Shown here one piece after another: positions 26,145 through 34,374 of a stretch of 64,000 nt of DNA; the stretch's first letter is position 1, and every line of letters starts with the position of its first letter. A program made the position numbers and the translations under genes. The notes under the pieces are model-generated. The model was given only the letters and a program-made list of their open reading frames with translations, was not told the origin of the DNA and ran no database searches. Location: contig NZ_CP027190.1 in the NCBI RefSeq assembly GCF_002970915.1, forward strand, positions 2,418,001 through 2,482,000, written 5' to 3'. Source of the DNA: Lactobacillus sp. CBA3605. Its GTDB lineage: Bacteria > Bacillota > Bacilli > Lactobacillales > Lactobacillaceae.

Positions 26145-28562
26145 ATGAAAATATCTTATGCATGGTTACGTGATTATTTACAGTTGGACATCCCAGCCGA
26201 TGAATTAGCTGAAAAAATTGAGCGGACGGCGGTAGAAGTTGACGGTGTAATTCGGCCCAGTGAAGGGTTGAAGAAAGTCGTTGTGGGCGATGTATTAACG
26301 TGTGTGCCACATCCCGATTCTGATCATTTGCACATTTGCCAAGTTGATGTGGGTGATGGTGATCCGATTCAAATCGTTTGTGGGGCCCCTAATGTGGCCG
26401 CTGGCGAAAAGGTCATCGTTGCGTTGCCTAATTCTTGGATTGGCAATCACACTAAAATTAAGCGCAGTAAAATGCGTGGTGAAGTCTCTAACGGGATGTT
26501 ATGTGCGTTAGACGAATTAGGTTTTGATGAAAAATTAGTGCCTAAAGAAGTTGCGGATGGAATTTTTATCCTCCCAGCTGATGCCACGCCAGGCGAACCC
26601 GTCTTTTCATATTTGGGGATGGACGATGAAATTATTGATTTATCAATTACGCCGAATCGCGGAGACATGCTCAGTATGAATGGAACCGCCCATGAATTAG
26701 GGGCCATCTATGATCAAACGCCAACGATGCCAACCGTTGATTTACACGAAGATGCAGCTGACTTAACGGATGATGCCTTAGACGTGACGGTCGACGTTGA
26801 CGAAGCGGATGTCCCAATCTACAAAATGCGTTTAGTTAAGAACATTACCATCAAGCCAAGCCCACTCTGGTTACAAATTCGGCTTTGGAATGCTGGAATG
26901 CGGCCGATTAATAATGTTGTTGATGCGACGAATTATATCTTAATGCAATATGGGCAACCCTTACATGCCTTCGATTATGACCAATTAAATGCCGGTAAAG
27001 TGAATGTGCGCTTTGCTAAGCCTGGTGAACAGTTAACCACTTTAGATGGTGAAGAACGGGACTTATTAACGACTGATTTACTAATCTGTAGTGATGATAA
27101 ACCGATTTGTTTGGCCGGGACCATGGGCGGCTTAGCCACTGAAGTGACTGATCAGACGACAACGGTAGTCCTTGAAGGGGCTGTTTTTGATGCGGTTAAG
27201 ATTCGTAAGACTGCTCATAGCCATGGCTTACACAGTGAAGCCGCAATGCGTTATGAACGTGGAATTGACCACAGTGCGACCCAAACGGCATTAGATGCTG
27301 CCGCTGCTTTGATTGCTGAATTAGGTGCCGGCCAAGTCACAATGGGCACTGCAGTTGGGCGTGAAGAAGTTGTCACGCCGACTGTCGTTGAAATCACGTT
27401 AGCACGGATTAACCACGTGCTAGGCACGACTTTAACTACTGCTGAAGTGTCAGATATTTTCCGCCGGTTAGCCTTTCCAACGGTTGTTAAAGCAGATACC
27501 TTTACCGTGACGGTGCCAGCCCGGCGGTGGGATATTCATATTCCAGCCGACTTGATTGAAGAAGTTGCACGGTTATACGGCTATGATAAGCTACCAACGA
27601 CGTTACCAACAGGACAACCAACTATTGGTAAACTCAATGAAACCCAACAATTGATTCGAGATTCGCGCCGGTTGATGGAAAGTGCCGGATTGACGCAAGC
27701 AATCAGTTATTCATTGACTACGGCAACTAAAGCGCAAGCCTTTGCGTTACATGCCAGTGAAGTGACGAAGTTGGACTTCCCAATGAGCTCTGAACGGACG
27801 ACGCTACGCTTAAACTTAGTGGCTGGTTTATTAGATGATTTAGCCTACAACAAGGCTCGTAAAGAACATGATGTGGCGTTGTATGAAGTCGGGCGGGTCT
27901 TCTTCAGTCAACCAGAACAGGTGCGGCCAAAAGAAGTGACCCATATTGCTGGGGCTATTACCGGTTCAATGGTGAAAGCTGCCTGGGATACGCAAGCGAC
28001 CCCTGTTGATTTTTATCAAATCAAAGGCATTGTCGCTGGCTACTTAAAGTCATTGGCCTTAGCGACGCCAGTAACGTATGTCGCCAGTGCCACCCATCCA
28101 GAAATGCATCCTGGTCGGACTGCGGATATCTATAGTGGCGATCAATTGATTGGGTTCGTCGGTCAAATTCACCCAACCACCGCTAAAGCCTACAAAGTTC
28201 GTGAGACCTTTGTGTTTGAATTAGACTTAGATGCGTTAATTGCGTTACCAAAAGCCCGTCAACAATATCAACCAATCTCAAAATTCCCAAGTGTGACGCG
28301 GGACGTGGCAATGCTGATTGACCAAACGGTGACGAATGCGACGGTAATGGCTTTAATTACGGCCAAGGGCGGCGCCCATCTTCAAGATGTGCAACTCTTC
28401 GATGTTTATCATGGGAAGAATGTGCCAGCCGGGAAGCAATCATTGGCCTATACATTAACGTATCAAGATCAAAATGCGACCTTAGTTGATGATGAAGTGA
28501 CCCAAGCTTTCGAAAAGGTCCTCACTGCTTTGACGACTGAATTAGGTGCGGAAATCCGTTAA
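26145..28562 (+). CDS. pheT: Phenylalanine--tRNA ligase beta subunit
   Basis: An 805-residue subunit of normal full length. In order it has an EMAP-like tRNA-binding domain (about 40-155), the B3/B4 editing domain (about 200-390), B5, the catalytic-like core and the C-terminal anticodon-binding domain. It supplies proofreading and tRNA recognition. It is co-transcribed with pheS under the Phe T-box. Confidence 0.97.
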   Translation: MKISYAWLRDYLQLDIPADELAEKIERTAVEVDGVIRPSEGLKKVVVGDVLTCVPHPDSDHLHICQVDVGDGDPIQIVCGAPNVAAGEKVIVALPNSWIGNHTKIKRSKMRGEVSNGMLCALDELGFDEKLVPKEVADGIFILPADATPGEPVFSYLGMDDEIIDLSITPNRGDMLSMNGTAHELGAIYDQTPTMPTVDLHEDAADLTDDALDVTVDVDEADVPIYKMRLVKNITIKPSPLWLQIRLWNAGMRPINNVVDATNYILMQYGQPLHAFDYDQLNAGKVNVRFAKPGEQLTTLDGEERDLLTTDLLICSDDKPICLAGTMGGLATEVTDQTTTVVLEGAVFDAVKIRKTAHSHGLHSEAAMRYERGIDHSATQTALDAAAALIAELGAGQVTMGTAVGREEVVTPTVVEITLARINHVLGTTLTTAEVSDIFRRLAFPTVVKADTFTVTVPARRWDIHIPADLIEEVARLYGYDKLPTTLPTGQPTIGKLNETQQLIRDSRRLMESAGLTQAISYSLTTATKAQAFALHASEVTKLDFPMSSERTTLRLNLVAGLLDDLAYNKARKEHDVALYEVGRVFFSQPEQVRPKEVTHIAGAITGSMVKAAWDTQATPVDFYQIKGIVAGYLKSLALATPVTYVASATHPEMHPGRTADIYSGDQLIGFVGQIHPTTAKAYKVRETFVFELDLDALIALPKARQQYQPISKFPSVTRDVAMLIDQTVTNATVMALITAKGGAHLQDVQLFDVYHGKNVPAGKQSLAYTLTYQDQNATLVDDEVTQAFEKVLTALTTELGAEIR

Positions 28563-28681
28563 GCTGTCATTAGGACTGGCTTATAAGCCTAAAAAAGCCT
28601 AAAAGTCTGATAGAACTAGTGCAAAATGAGCCTCAGTTTTGTATAATTGATAGGATTAATCAATAGATGGAGGGGCGAATT

Positions 28682-29854
28682 TTGAATAACGACCAAGATA
28701 AGCAGAATCAATCAGATCACAGTACCGATAACCAACCTGAGGTGAATCAGAAAGAACGCAAGTCGTTCTCTAAACACGTCATCTGGGGTGTCATTGGAAT
28801 TTTAGTGGCCTTGTTGGTTATTATTGGGGTAATGGGTTATCGCTATTTTGATAACGCTACGCAACCTTATAATGAGAGTGACAATCAGGTGGTCCAAGTT
28901 AAGATTCCATACGGTGCCAATAGTAAAAAGATTGCGAATATTTTACAATCAAAAAAAGTGATTAAGAGTGGCTTTGTCTTTGAATACTGGACGAAGGCCC
29001 ATAATTTATCCAACTTTCATGCCGGCTATTATCAATTAAAGCCATCGATGTCATTGGAAAAAATCGCGAAGAAATTAAATAAGGGTGGTACTTCCGAGCC
29101 CATTCAAAGTTCGACCGGACGCGTTTTAGTGATTGAAGGTAGTCAGATTAAGACGATTGCGCAAACCATTCAAAAACAAACTGATTTTACGTCGAAGGAA
29201 TTTTATGCTCTGATGAAAGACCAAACTTTCTTGAACTCGTTAGCAAAGAAGTACCCTGATTTGTTAGGTTCAGCGATGAAAGCCAAAAATGTACGCTATC
29301 GCTTAGAAGGTTACTTATTCCCAGCGACGTATCAAGCAGATAAAAAGACCACGTTGAAGCAATTAGTGACCCAAATGGTGACTAAGACGGATGCAGAAAT
29401 GCAACCTTATTATAAGCAAATCAAGAAGTCTGGGATGACGGTGCAACAGGTGATGACTTTAGCGTCCTTAACTGAACGTGAGGGGAGTACCACGAAGGAT
29501 CGTCGCATTATTGCCGGGGTCTTCATGAATCGGATTGATGCTAAGTGGCGCTTAGATTCTGATATTTCAGTGCTATATGCGATTAATTCGACGAAAGCAT
29601 CATTAACGGCGAAGGACTTACAATCGAAGTCACCGTATAACTTACGTTTGCACTTAGGTTACGGCCCAGGACCGTTCAATAGTCCTAGTTTGATTTCAAT
29701 TAAAGCGGTGCTTGATCCAGCGCAACGTAGTAAGGACTACATGTACTTTGTAGCGGACCTCAAGACCGGAAAAGTTTATTATGCTAAGGACGACGCTGGG
29801 CATGCTGCCAACATCAAGAAAGTTGCTAAGCATAACGCAGCTGCCGAAGAATAA
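28682..29854 (+). CDS. mltG: Endolytic transglycosylase MltG
   Basis: A 390-residue bitopic membrane protein that cuts nascent peptidoglycan. It has a charged cytosolic N terminus, one helix (VIWGVIGILVALLVIIGVMGY), a LysM-like region and the YceG/MltG domain. The conserved catalytic Glu lies in ASLTEREG, and the C-terminal motif is SPYNLRLHLGYGPGPFNSPSLISIKAVLDP. The start is TTG 28682, since GGAGGGG is 6 nt upstream; the ATG at 28667 overlaps this site. A TATAAT at 28642-28647 marks its promoter. Confidence 0.93.
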   Translation: MNNDQDKQNQSDHSTDNQPEVNQKERKSFSKHVIWGVIGILVALLVIIGVMGYRYFDNATQPYNESDNQVVQVKIPYGANSKKIANILQSKKVIKSGFVFEYWTKAHNLSNFHAGYYQLKPSMSLEKIAKKLNKGGTSEPIQSSTGRVLVIEGSQIKTIAQTIQKQTDFTSKEFYALMKDQTFLNSLAKKYPDLLGSAMKAKNVRYRLEGYLFPATYQADKKTTLKQLVTQMVTKTDAEMQPYYKQIKKSGMTVQQVMTLASLTEREGSTTKDRRIIAGVFMNRIDAKWRLDSDISVLYAINSTKASLTAKDLQSKSPYNLRLHLGYGPGPFNSPSLISIKAVLDPAQRSKDYMYFVADLKTGKVYYAKDDAGHAANIKKVAKHNAAAEE

Positions 29855-29874
29855 AAATGAGGCTGAGATAAAAT

Positions 29875-30504
29875 ATGACTGAAAAAAAACATCGTCGCCC
29901 AGTTGTGATTGGCGTTACTGGTGGGTCCGGTAGTGGAAAAACCACAGTTAGCCAAGCTATTTATAATCAGCTGTCAGGTCAATCATTGTTGATTTTACAA
30001 CAAGATTCTTACTATAATGACCAAAGCGAGATGACCATGGCTGAACGTCGGCAAGTTAACTATGACCACCCATTGGCCTTTGATACGGATTTAATGATTG
30101 CCCAAATCAAACAACTTTTGCGGTATGAACCGATTGAAAAGCCCGTCTATGACTATGAACAATCTACTCGTAGTGCCAAAACTATTCATCAAGAACCACG
30201 TGATGTGATTATTGTTGAAGGGGTTTTGATTCTAGATGATCAACGGTTGCGTGATTTAATGGATATTAAAGTTTTCGTGGATACGGATGATGATTTACGG
30301 ATTATTCGACGGATTCAACGGGATATTAAAGAACGTGGTCGGACACTAGATTGGGTCATTGATCAATATCTAGCGACGGTCAAGCCAATGTATCATCAAT
30401 TCGTGGAACCAACGAAGCGATATGCGGACTTAATCGTGCCTGAAGGTGGCGAAAATAAAGTTGCCATTGATCTTTTGACCACGAAAGTTCGTTCGATTTT
30501 ATAA
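29875..30504 (+). CDS. udk: Uridine kinase
   Basis: A 209-residue P-loop kinase that phosphorylates uridine and cytidine in pyrimidine salvage. Walker A is [12 protein letters not shown], followed by [16 protein letters not shown] and VYDYEQSTR, all typical of Udk. It directly follows mltG, as in many lactobacilli, and ends in a long hairpin. Confidence 0.96.
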   Translation: MTEKKHRRPVVIGVTGGSGSGKTTVSQAIYNQLSGQSLLILQQDSYYNDQSEMTMAERRQVNYDHPLAFDTDLMIAQIKQLLRYEPIEKPVYDYEQSTRSAKTIHQEPRDVIIVEGVLILDDQRLRDLMDIKVFVDTDDDLRIIRRIQRDIKERGRTLDWVIDQYLATVKPMYHQFVEPTKRYADLIVPEGGENKVAIDLLTTKVRSIL

Positions 30505-30514
30505 ACAAAATTAA

Positions 30515-30580
30515 AAGACAGCCTATTTTTCGGATTTGAGCCTTTACTATTAAAATCCGGCATGGTAGGCTGTTCTTTGT
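30515..30580 (+). terminator. Two-part hairpin terminator after udk
   Basis: Nested stems ACAGCCTA/TAGGCTGT (30518-30525, 30566-30573) and CGGATTT/AAATCCG (30531-30537, 30553-30559) form an extended hairpin followed by a T-rich stretch. Confidence 0.75.
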
Positions 30581-30612
30581 TAACTATTTGAAGAACTAGA
30601 GGAGTGGAAACA

Positions 30613-31095
30613 TTGGCTGAAGAAAAAAGATATCCAATGACGGAAGAGGGTCAAGTTAAGCTCGAACATGAACTTGAAGACCTCAAGCTTAACCAACGCC
30701 CAGAAATTATTAACCGAATTAAAATTGCACGGAGTTATGGTGATTTATCAGAAAACTCTGAATATGAATCAGCAAAAAATGAACAAAGCTTATTAGAAAA
30801 CCGCATTAAAACGGTTGAACACATGCTCCAATATGCTGAAATCATTGATAGCGAAAAGATTGATGTTAATGAAGTCTCAGTTGGTAAGATTGTGACTTTT
30901 AAAGAATTACCTGATGAAGAAGCTGAAAGCTACACGATTGTTGGTGCGGCTGAAGCCGATCCTGTTTTAGGTAAGATTTCCAATGATTCGCCAATTGCTA
31001 AAGGCTTAATTGGCCATCACGTGGATGAAGAAGTGACCATCGAAATTCCAGCTGGTAAGATGAACGTTAAGATTATTAAGGTAGAAAACGCCTAA
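30613..31095 (+). CDS. greA: Transcription elongation factor GreA
   Basis: A 160-residue factor that rescues backtracked RNA polymerase by stimulating transcript cleavage. It has the N-terminal coiled coil with the acidic tip ([15 protein letters not shown]) and the C-terminal FKBP-like domain. The start is TTG 30613, giving the family's usual [19 protein letters not shown] is 8-10 nt upstream, while GTG 30604 overlaps that site. Confidence 0.95.
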   Translation: MAEEKRYPMTEEGQVKLEHELEDLKLNQRPEIINRIKIARSYGDLSENSEYESAKNEQSLLENRIKTVEHMLQYAEIIDSEKIDVNEVSVGKIVTFKELPDEEAESYTIVGAAEADPVLGKISNDSPIAKGLIGHHVDEEVTIEIPAGKMNVKIIKVENA

Positions 31096-31113
31096 GTTCA
31101 GGTGTGATGCTAG

Positions 31114-31147
31114 GAGACCAATTCAATTGTGGATTGGTCTTTTTTGT
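31114..31147 (+). terminator. Terminator after greA
   Basis: AGACCAAT and ATTGGTCT form the stem (31115-31122, 31133-31140), followed by T residues. It lies about 10 bases from the inferred right end of the IS element. Confidence 0.88.
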
Positions 31148-31159
31148 ATTGATTCATGT

Positions 31160-31290
31160 GAACTACTCGGCCATAAATGACCGAGCTTCTGAGAACACTG
31201 CCAACTTACACAATAGTGACTAGCACTATGCCCAGCGGTTACAGCTATTTATCACGGCTCGTTCCGAGCCTTGCTAGTCTGGTTAAGCGC
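31160..31290 (-). ncRNA. Candidate omega RNA (guide RNA) of TnpB
   Basis: Downstream of the tnpB stop, on its strand, three hairpins follow one another. They are GGCTCG-GAA-CGAGCC (31256-31270), ATAGTG-CTAGT-CACTAT (31213-31229), and the right-end CTCGG...CCGAG stem (31166-31185). This is the layout of TnpB omega RNA scaffolds, which overlap the tnpB 3' end and the right end. The guide would be the flanking chromosomal DNA just outside the right end, toward greA. Predicted by structure only. Confidence 0.55.
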
Positions 31291-32422
31291 TTAGTATATT
31301 CTTGGCGGCATTAATATCCCGATCATGGTTAACACCACAACTAGAACATGTCCATTGCCGGATAGCTAGCCCATGCTTACCATCATCGTAACCACAGTCA
31401 GCACAGATTTGACTAGTTTTTCGAGGGTTCACAGTGACCAACCGTTTACCATACCAAGCACATTTATATTCAAGCTGCGTGCGTAGTTCACGCCAAGCTT
31501 GATTGGCAATTGCGCGAGCGAGCTGATGATTGCTGAGAAGATTTTTGGTTTTCAAATCTTCGATTTTAATCACATCGTAGAGCGTTACTAGTTTCTTAGT
31601 GAGTTGATGTAAATAGTTATTCCGCTGGTTAGCAATCTTCTCGTTATATTTGGCAACCATGATACGCGCCTTGCGATAATTACTGAAGTCGGTTAATTCA
31701 CGCGGTTCTAAGACTTGATTGTGTTTGTCCCACGCAATTTCTTTCATGGCTTGTAACCGACGTCGGGCTAGCCGTTTTTCCCAATAATGTTTCTTTTGCG
31801 ATAAGGCCTTATCAAAACGAATAGTGGGATATTTGACACCATCACTGGTAATCATTAAATCTGCAACACCCATATCAATCCCCACCGCCTGCTTAGTTTT
31901 AGGCAGTTCTTGCATGTCATTATCGACTAACACAATGGCGTAGTATTTACCGGTAGCGGATAAACAGACTGTGACATTTTTAATCTTACCGGTAAGTTGT
32001 CGGCCAGACTTAAAGGCAAGACGGCCTAATTTTGGTAATTTGAGATAGTGTTGATCGATTTGACTAATATTCTGATTGACTGAATTAGACTGGTAACTCT
32101 GTTTGGGGAATTTACGCGATTTGAACTTCGGAAAACCAACATGCTCCTTAAATAATTTCTGAAAAGCATGATGTAAATCACGACTAACATGTAACAGACT
32201 GGTTGACTCCGCTTGCTTGAGGAATGGGTATTCCTGTTTGAGACACTTAATCAGATAATTCATGCCAAATTCATTGACGTAAGATCCACCATTGTTATGG
32301 CGCTCAATCTGCATGCTTAATAACTGGTTCCAAACGAAACGACAGCAGCCAAAATTGTTAATGATTTTGGCTTGTTGGTCAATTTGGGGATAGATTCTGG
32401 TTTTAATCGCTCGTAGCGTCAT
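31283..32422 (-). CDS. tnpB: TnpB, RNA-guided endonuclease of IS200/IS605 family
   Basis: A 379-residue, apparently intact TnpB (OrfB). It has an N-terminal HTH/REC-like region (RFVWNQLLSMQIERHN), the RuvC domain with catalytic residues Asp183 (GIDMGVADL), Glu288 (IKIEDLKTKNLL) and Asp369 (HDRDINAAKNI), and a zinc ribbon with Cys340, Cys343, Cys359 and Cys362. Proteins of this family cut DNA next to a short motif under guidance of omega RNA and help the element persist. AGAGGTG precedes the ATG. All key residues are present, so it may be active. Confidence 0.93.
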   Translation of the reverse strand: MTLRAIKTRIYPQIDQQAKIINNFGCCRFVWNQLLSMQIERHNNGGSYVNEFGMNYLIKCLKQEYPFLKQAESTSLLHVSRDLHHAFQKLFKEHVGFPKFKSRKFPKQSYQSNSVNQNISQIDQHYLKLPKLGRLAFKSGRQLTGKIKNVTVCLSATGKYYAIVLVDNDMQELPKTKQAVGIDMGVADLMITSDGVKYPTIRFDKALSQKKHYWEKRLARRRLQAMKEIAWDKHNQVLEPRELTDFSNYRKARIMVAKYNEKIANQRNNYLHQLTKKLVTLYDVIKIEDLKTKNLLSNHQLARAIANQAWRELRTQLEYKCAWYGKRLVTVNPRKTSQICADCGYDDGKHGLAIRQWTCSSCGVNHDRDINAAKNILSA

Positions 32423-32702
32423 CTAAAAGCACCTCTTTTATTTGTTGGCTAGTAGTATAATGTTTTCGACATCATAACTAGGTGACCACCAGTGACAATC
32501 AGTTTTTTGCCGATAACTTTTGCGGTACATTAACTAATAAGTGGCTACAATCGTCGTGACCAATTTCCATCTATTCAGTACTAAATACGTATTTTGAAAC
32601 GATTTCTATTAAATATACACTGCGTACAAAACAAAAGGCGATTCATCACGTCCTTAAAAGAACGTGTTTCCTCACCTAAGTTCAAAAAATGCGTGTTTTT
32701 AG

Positions 32703-32733
32703 TTGCCTTGGAGTCGACTCAAAGGTTTATACT
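32703..32733 (+). promoter_or_regulatory. MerR-type promoter with 19-bp spacer
   Basis: TTGCCT (32703-32708) and TATACT (32728-32733) are 19 nt apart. The spacer region is filled by the near-perfect palindrome CCTTGGAGTCGACTCAAAGG (32706-32725). The overlong spacer with a central dyad is the hallmark of promoters activated by DNA distortion by MerR-family regulators. The downstream SDR-MerR pair supplies the regulator. Confidence 0.88.
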
Positions 32734-32765
32734 AAGGCTATTAAACAAGTAAGGGAGTTTTTAAC

Positions 32766-33512
32766 ATGAGTATTAAAGGGAAAGTCGTGATTATTACCGG
32801 CGCATCAGCAGGGATTGGTGCGGCGACCGCTAAATTATTAGCCAGTAAAGGTGCCAAGCTTGTATTAGGCGCACGACGTGAAAGTAAGTTACAAGCCATG
32901 GTCGATGAAATTATTGCTGCTGGTGGCGAAGCTGTTTACCGGGTGACCGATGTGACCAAAGTGGCTGATAATCAAGCCCTAGTTGAATTGGCACAGACAA
33001 AATTTGGGCAAGTCGATGTCATGTTTTTAAATGCTGGTTTAATGCCTAACTCCCCACTTTCAGACTTAAAAACTGATCAATGGCATCAAATGGTCGATGT
33101 GAATATTAATGGTGTTTTAAATGGATTAGAGGCAGTATTACCTGTTTTCAAAACGCAAAAGTCCGGTCATGTTATTGCAACGTCATCGGTCGCTGGCTTG
33201 AAAGCTTACCCTGGTGGTGCGGTTTACGGCGCAACTAAATGGGCCGTCCGGGACTTGATGGAAGTTTTACGGATGGAATCAGCCCAAGAAAAGACGAATA
33301 TTCGAACGGCGACAATTTATCCGGCTGCAATCAATACGGAGCTTTTGGATACGATTACCGATCAAGCGACCGCCAAAGGCGCAGCTGAAATTTACAAAGA
33401 ATATGGTATCTCACCAGCGCGGGTTGCAAATGTGATCGCTTTTGCGATTGATCAGCCCGAAGACACTAACGTCAGCGAATTCACAATTGGTCCGACGACG
33501 CAACCGTGGTAG
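32766..33512 (+). CDS. Short-chain dehydrogenase/reductase
   Basis: A 248-residue classical SDR. The cofactor motif TGASAGIG is near residues 12-19, NAG in FLNAGLM near 90, and the catalytic Ser/Tyr/Lys in ATSSVAG and YGATKWA. A basic Arg after the second strand (GARRESK) suggests NADP(H). The substrate is unknown. It is transcribed with the MerR gene 9 nt downstream. Confidence 0.93.
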   Translation: MSIKGKVVIITGASAGIGAATAKLLASKGAKLVLGARRESKLQAMVDEIIAAGGEAVYRVTDVTKVADNQALVELAQTKFGQVDVMFLNAGLMPNSPLSDLKTDQWHQMVDVNINGVLNGLEAVLPVFKTQKSGHVIATSSVAGLKAYPGGAVYGATKWAVRDLMEVLRMESAQEKTNIRTATIYPAAINTELLDTITDQATAKGAAEIYKEYGISPARVANVIAFAIDQPEDTNVSEFTIGPTTQPW

Positions 33513-33521
33513 AATAAAAGC

Positions 33522-33905
33522 ATGAAAATTAAAGCCGTGACCGAAAAATATCAGATTCCTGCCGATACATTACGTTATTGGGAACGGGTCGGCGCAATTC
33601 CTGCCGTGCACCGTGACCAAGCGGGGTATCGAAATTATGACCAAGAAGATTTAGGTTGGATTGAGTTTGCACAGTGTATGCGTGAGGCCGGGGTCAGCAT
33701 TGATTATTTAATTGAATATATTGACTTATTTCGACTAGGCGAGGCAACCCGATCAGCGCGTAAGGATTTACTTAACGAGCAATTAGTCGGGATTCACCAA
33801 CGCTTGGCCCGGATGCAGAAAACATATGATTTAATTAAATACAAGGCTGACCATTATGAAGAACATGTGGAAGGCTATCATGGTAAGTTAGTACCACCAC
33901 AATAG
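33522..33905 (+). CDS. MerR family transcriptional regulator
   Basis: A 127-residue regulator. The MerR helix-turn-helix and wing are visible (MKIKAVTEKYQIPADTLRYWERVGAI, then RNYDQEDLGWIEF), followed by a dimerisation coiled coil. There are no conserved metal-binding cysteines, so it is of the general stress or drug-sensing branch. It most likely acts on the 19-bp-spacer promoter upstream of the SDR gene. Confidence 0.92.
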   Translation: MKIKAVTEKYQIPADTLRYWERVGAIPAVHRDQAGYRNYDQEDLGWIEFAQCMREAGVSIDYLIEYIDLFRLGEATRSARKDLLNEQLVGIHQRLARMQKTYDLIKYKADHYEEHVEGYHGKLVPPQ

Positions 33906-33910
33906 CTAGT

Positions 33911-33937
33911 AGCGTCCATTCTTGGGCGCTTTTTTGT
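33911..33937 (+). terminator. Terminator after merR
   Basis: AGCGTCC and GGGCGCT (33911-33917, 33924-33930) form a short stem with one wobble pair, followed by TTTTTT. Confidence 0.8.
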
Positions 33938-33996
33938 TGGAGCACTTGCTCACCAAGTTGCAATGTTGCGTTTTACAGGTAAAAAGGAGACAATAC

Positions 33997-34010
33997 TGTA
34001 AACGATTACA
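33997..34010 (+). promoter_or_regulatory. Catabolite-responsive element (cre) for CcpA
   Basis: TGTAAACGATTACA matches the cre consensus TGWAANCGNTNWCA at every position. It lies 20 nt before the HesB-like gene and probably overlaps its -10/+1 region, where CcpA binding would repress. Confidence 0.75.
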
Positions 34011-34029
34011 ATTAATGAGGTGAACCGAT

Positions 34030-34332
34030 ATGAAAATAACAGTTACAGATGAAGCCAGTCATTGGTTCCAAACTGAAATGGGTGTAGTAGCTGGGAATGG
34101 TGTCCGTTTTTACGGTAAAACGTATGGTAAAACCGCTGTCCATCATGGTTTTTCCATTGGACTAGCGCGAGATGATGAGCCCCATCGACCGATTGCGCTA
34201 GTTGAAAAGGATGGCGTGAACTATTACGTTAATGATCGTGATGACTGGTTCTTTAAAGGGTACGATTTGACGGTTGATTTTGATGCTGAAAATGATGGGC
34301 CTAAATACGATTATCAACCCAATCAAGACTAA
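34030..34332 (+). CDS. HesB/YadR/YfhF family protein without cysteines
   Basis: A 100-residue protein of the HesB-like iron-sulfur biosynthesis superfamily. The opening MKITVTDEASHWFQTEM and the GVRFYGKTYG segment fit the lactobacillus YfhF-like group. The protein has no Cys at all, so it cannot ligate an Fe-S cluster the way IscA does; its role is unknown. GAGGTG precedes the ATG, and a perfect cre site lies just upstream. Confidence 0.85.
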   Translation: MKITVTDEASHWFQTEMGVVAGNGVRFYGKTYGKTAVHHGFSIGLARDDEPHRPIALVEKDGVNYYVNDRDDWFFKGYDLTVDFDAENDGPKYDYQPNQD

Positions 34333-34370
34333 AAATGGATTCGAGACCGACGTCTCGAATCCATTTTTAG
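34331..34370. terminator. Bidirectional terminator between the HesB-like gene and yfhO
   Basis: A 17-bp perfect stem (34331-34347 with 34352-34368), a 4-nt loop, and A and T runs on the two flanks. Confidence 0.94.
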
Positions 34371-34374
34371 GTTA

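Larger units (their letters stand above)
31158..32690 (-). mobile_element. IS200/IS605-family element with tnpB only
   Basis: The element is read on the minus strand and contains only tnpB. The left end carries the hairpin CACGT...ACGTG at 32647-32666, in the typical context of these elements. The right end carries the hairpin CTCGG...CCGAG at 31166-31185 and likely closes at GTGAA (31158-31162; TTCAC on the element strand). There are no terminal inverted repeats or target duplication, as expected for this family. No tnpA is nearby, so movement would need a transposase in trans. The exact tips are estimates. Confidence 0.8.
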
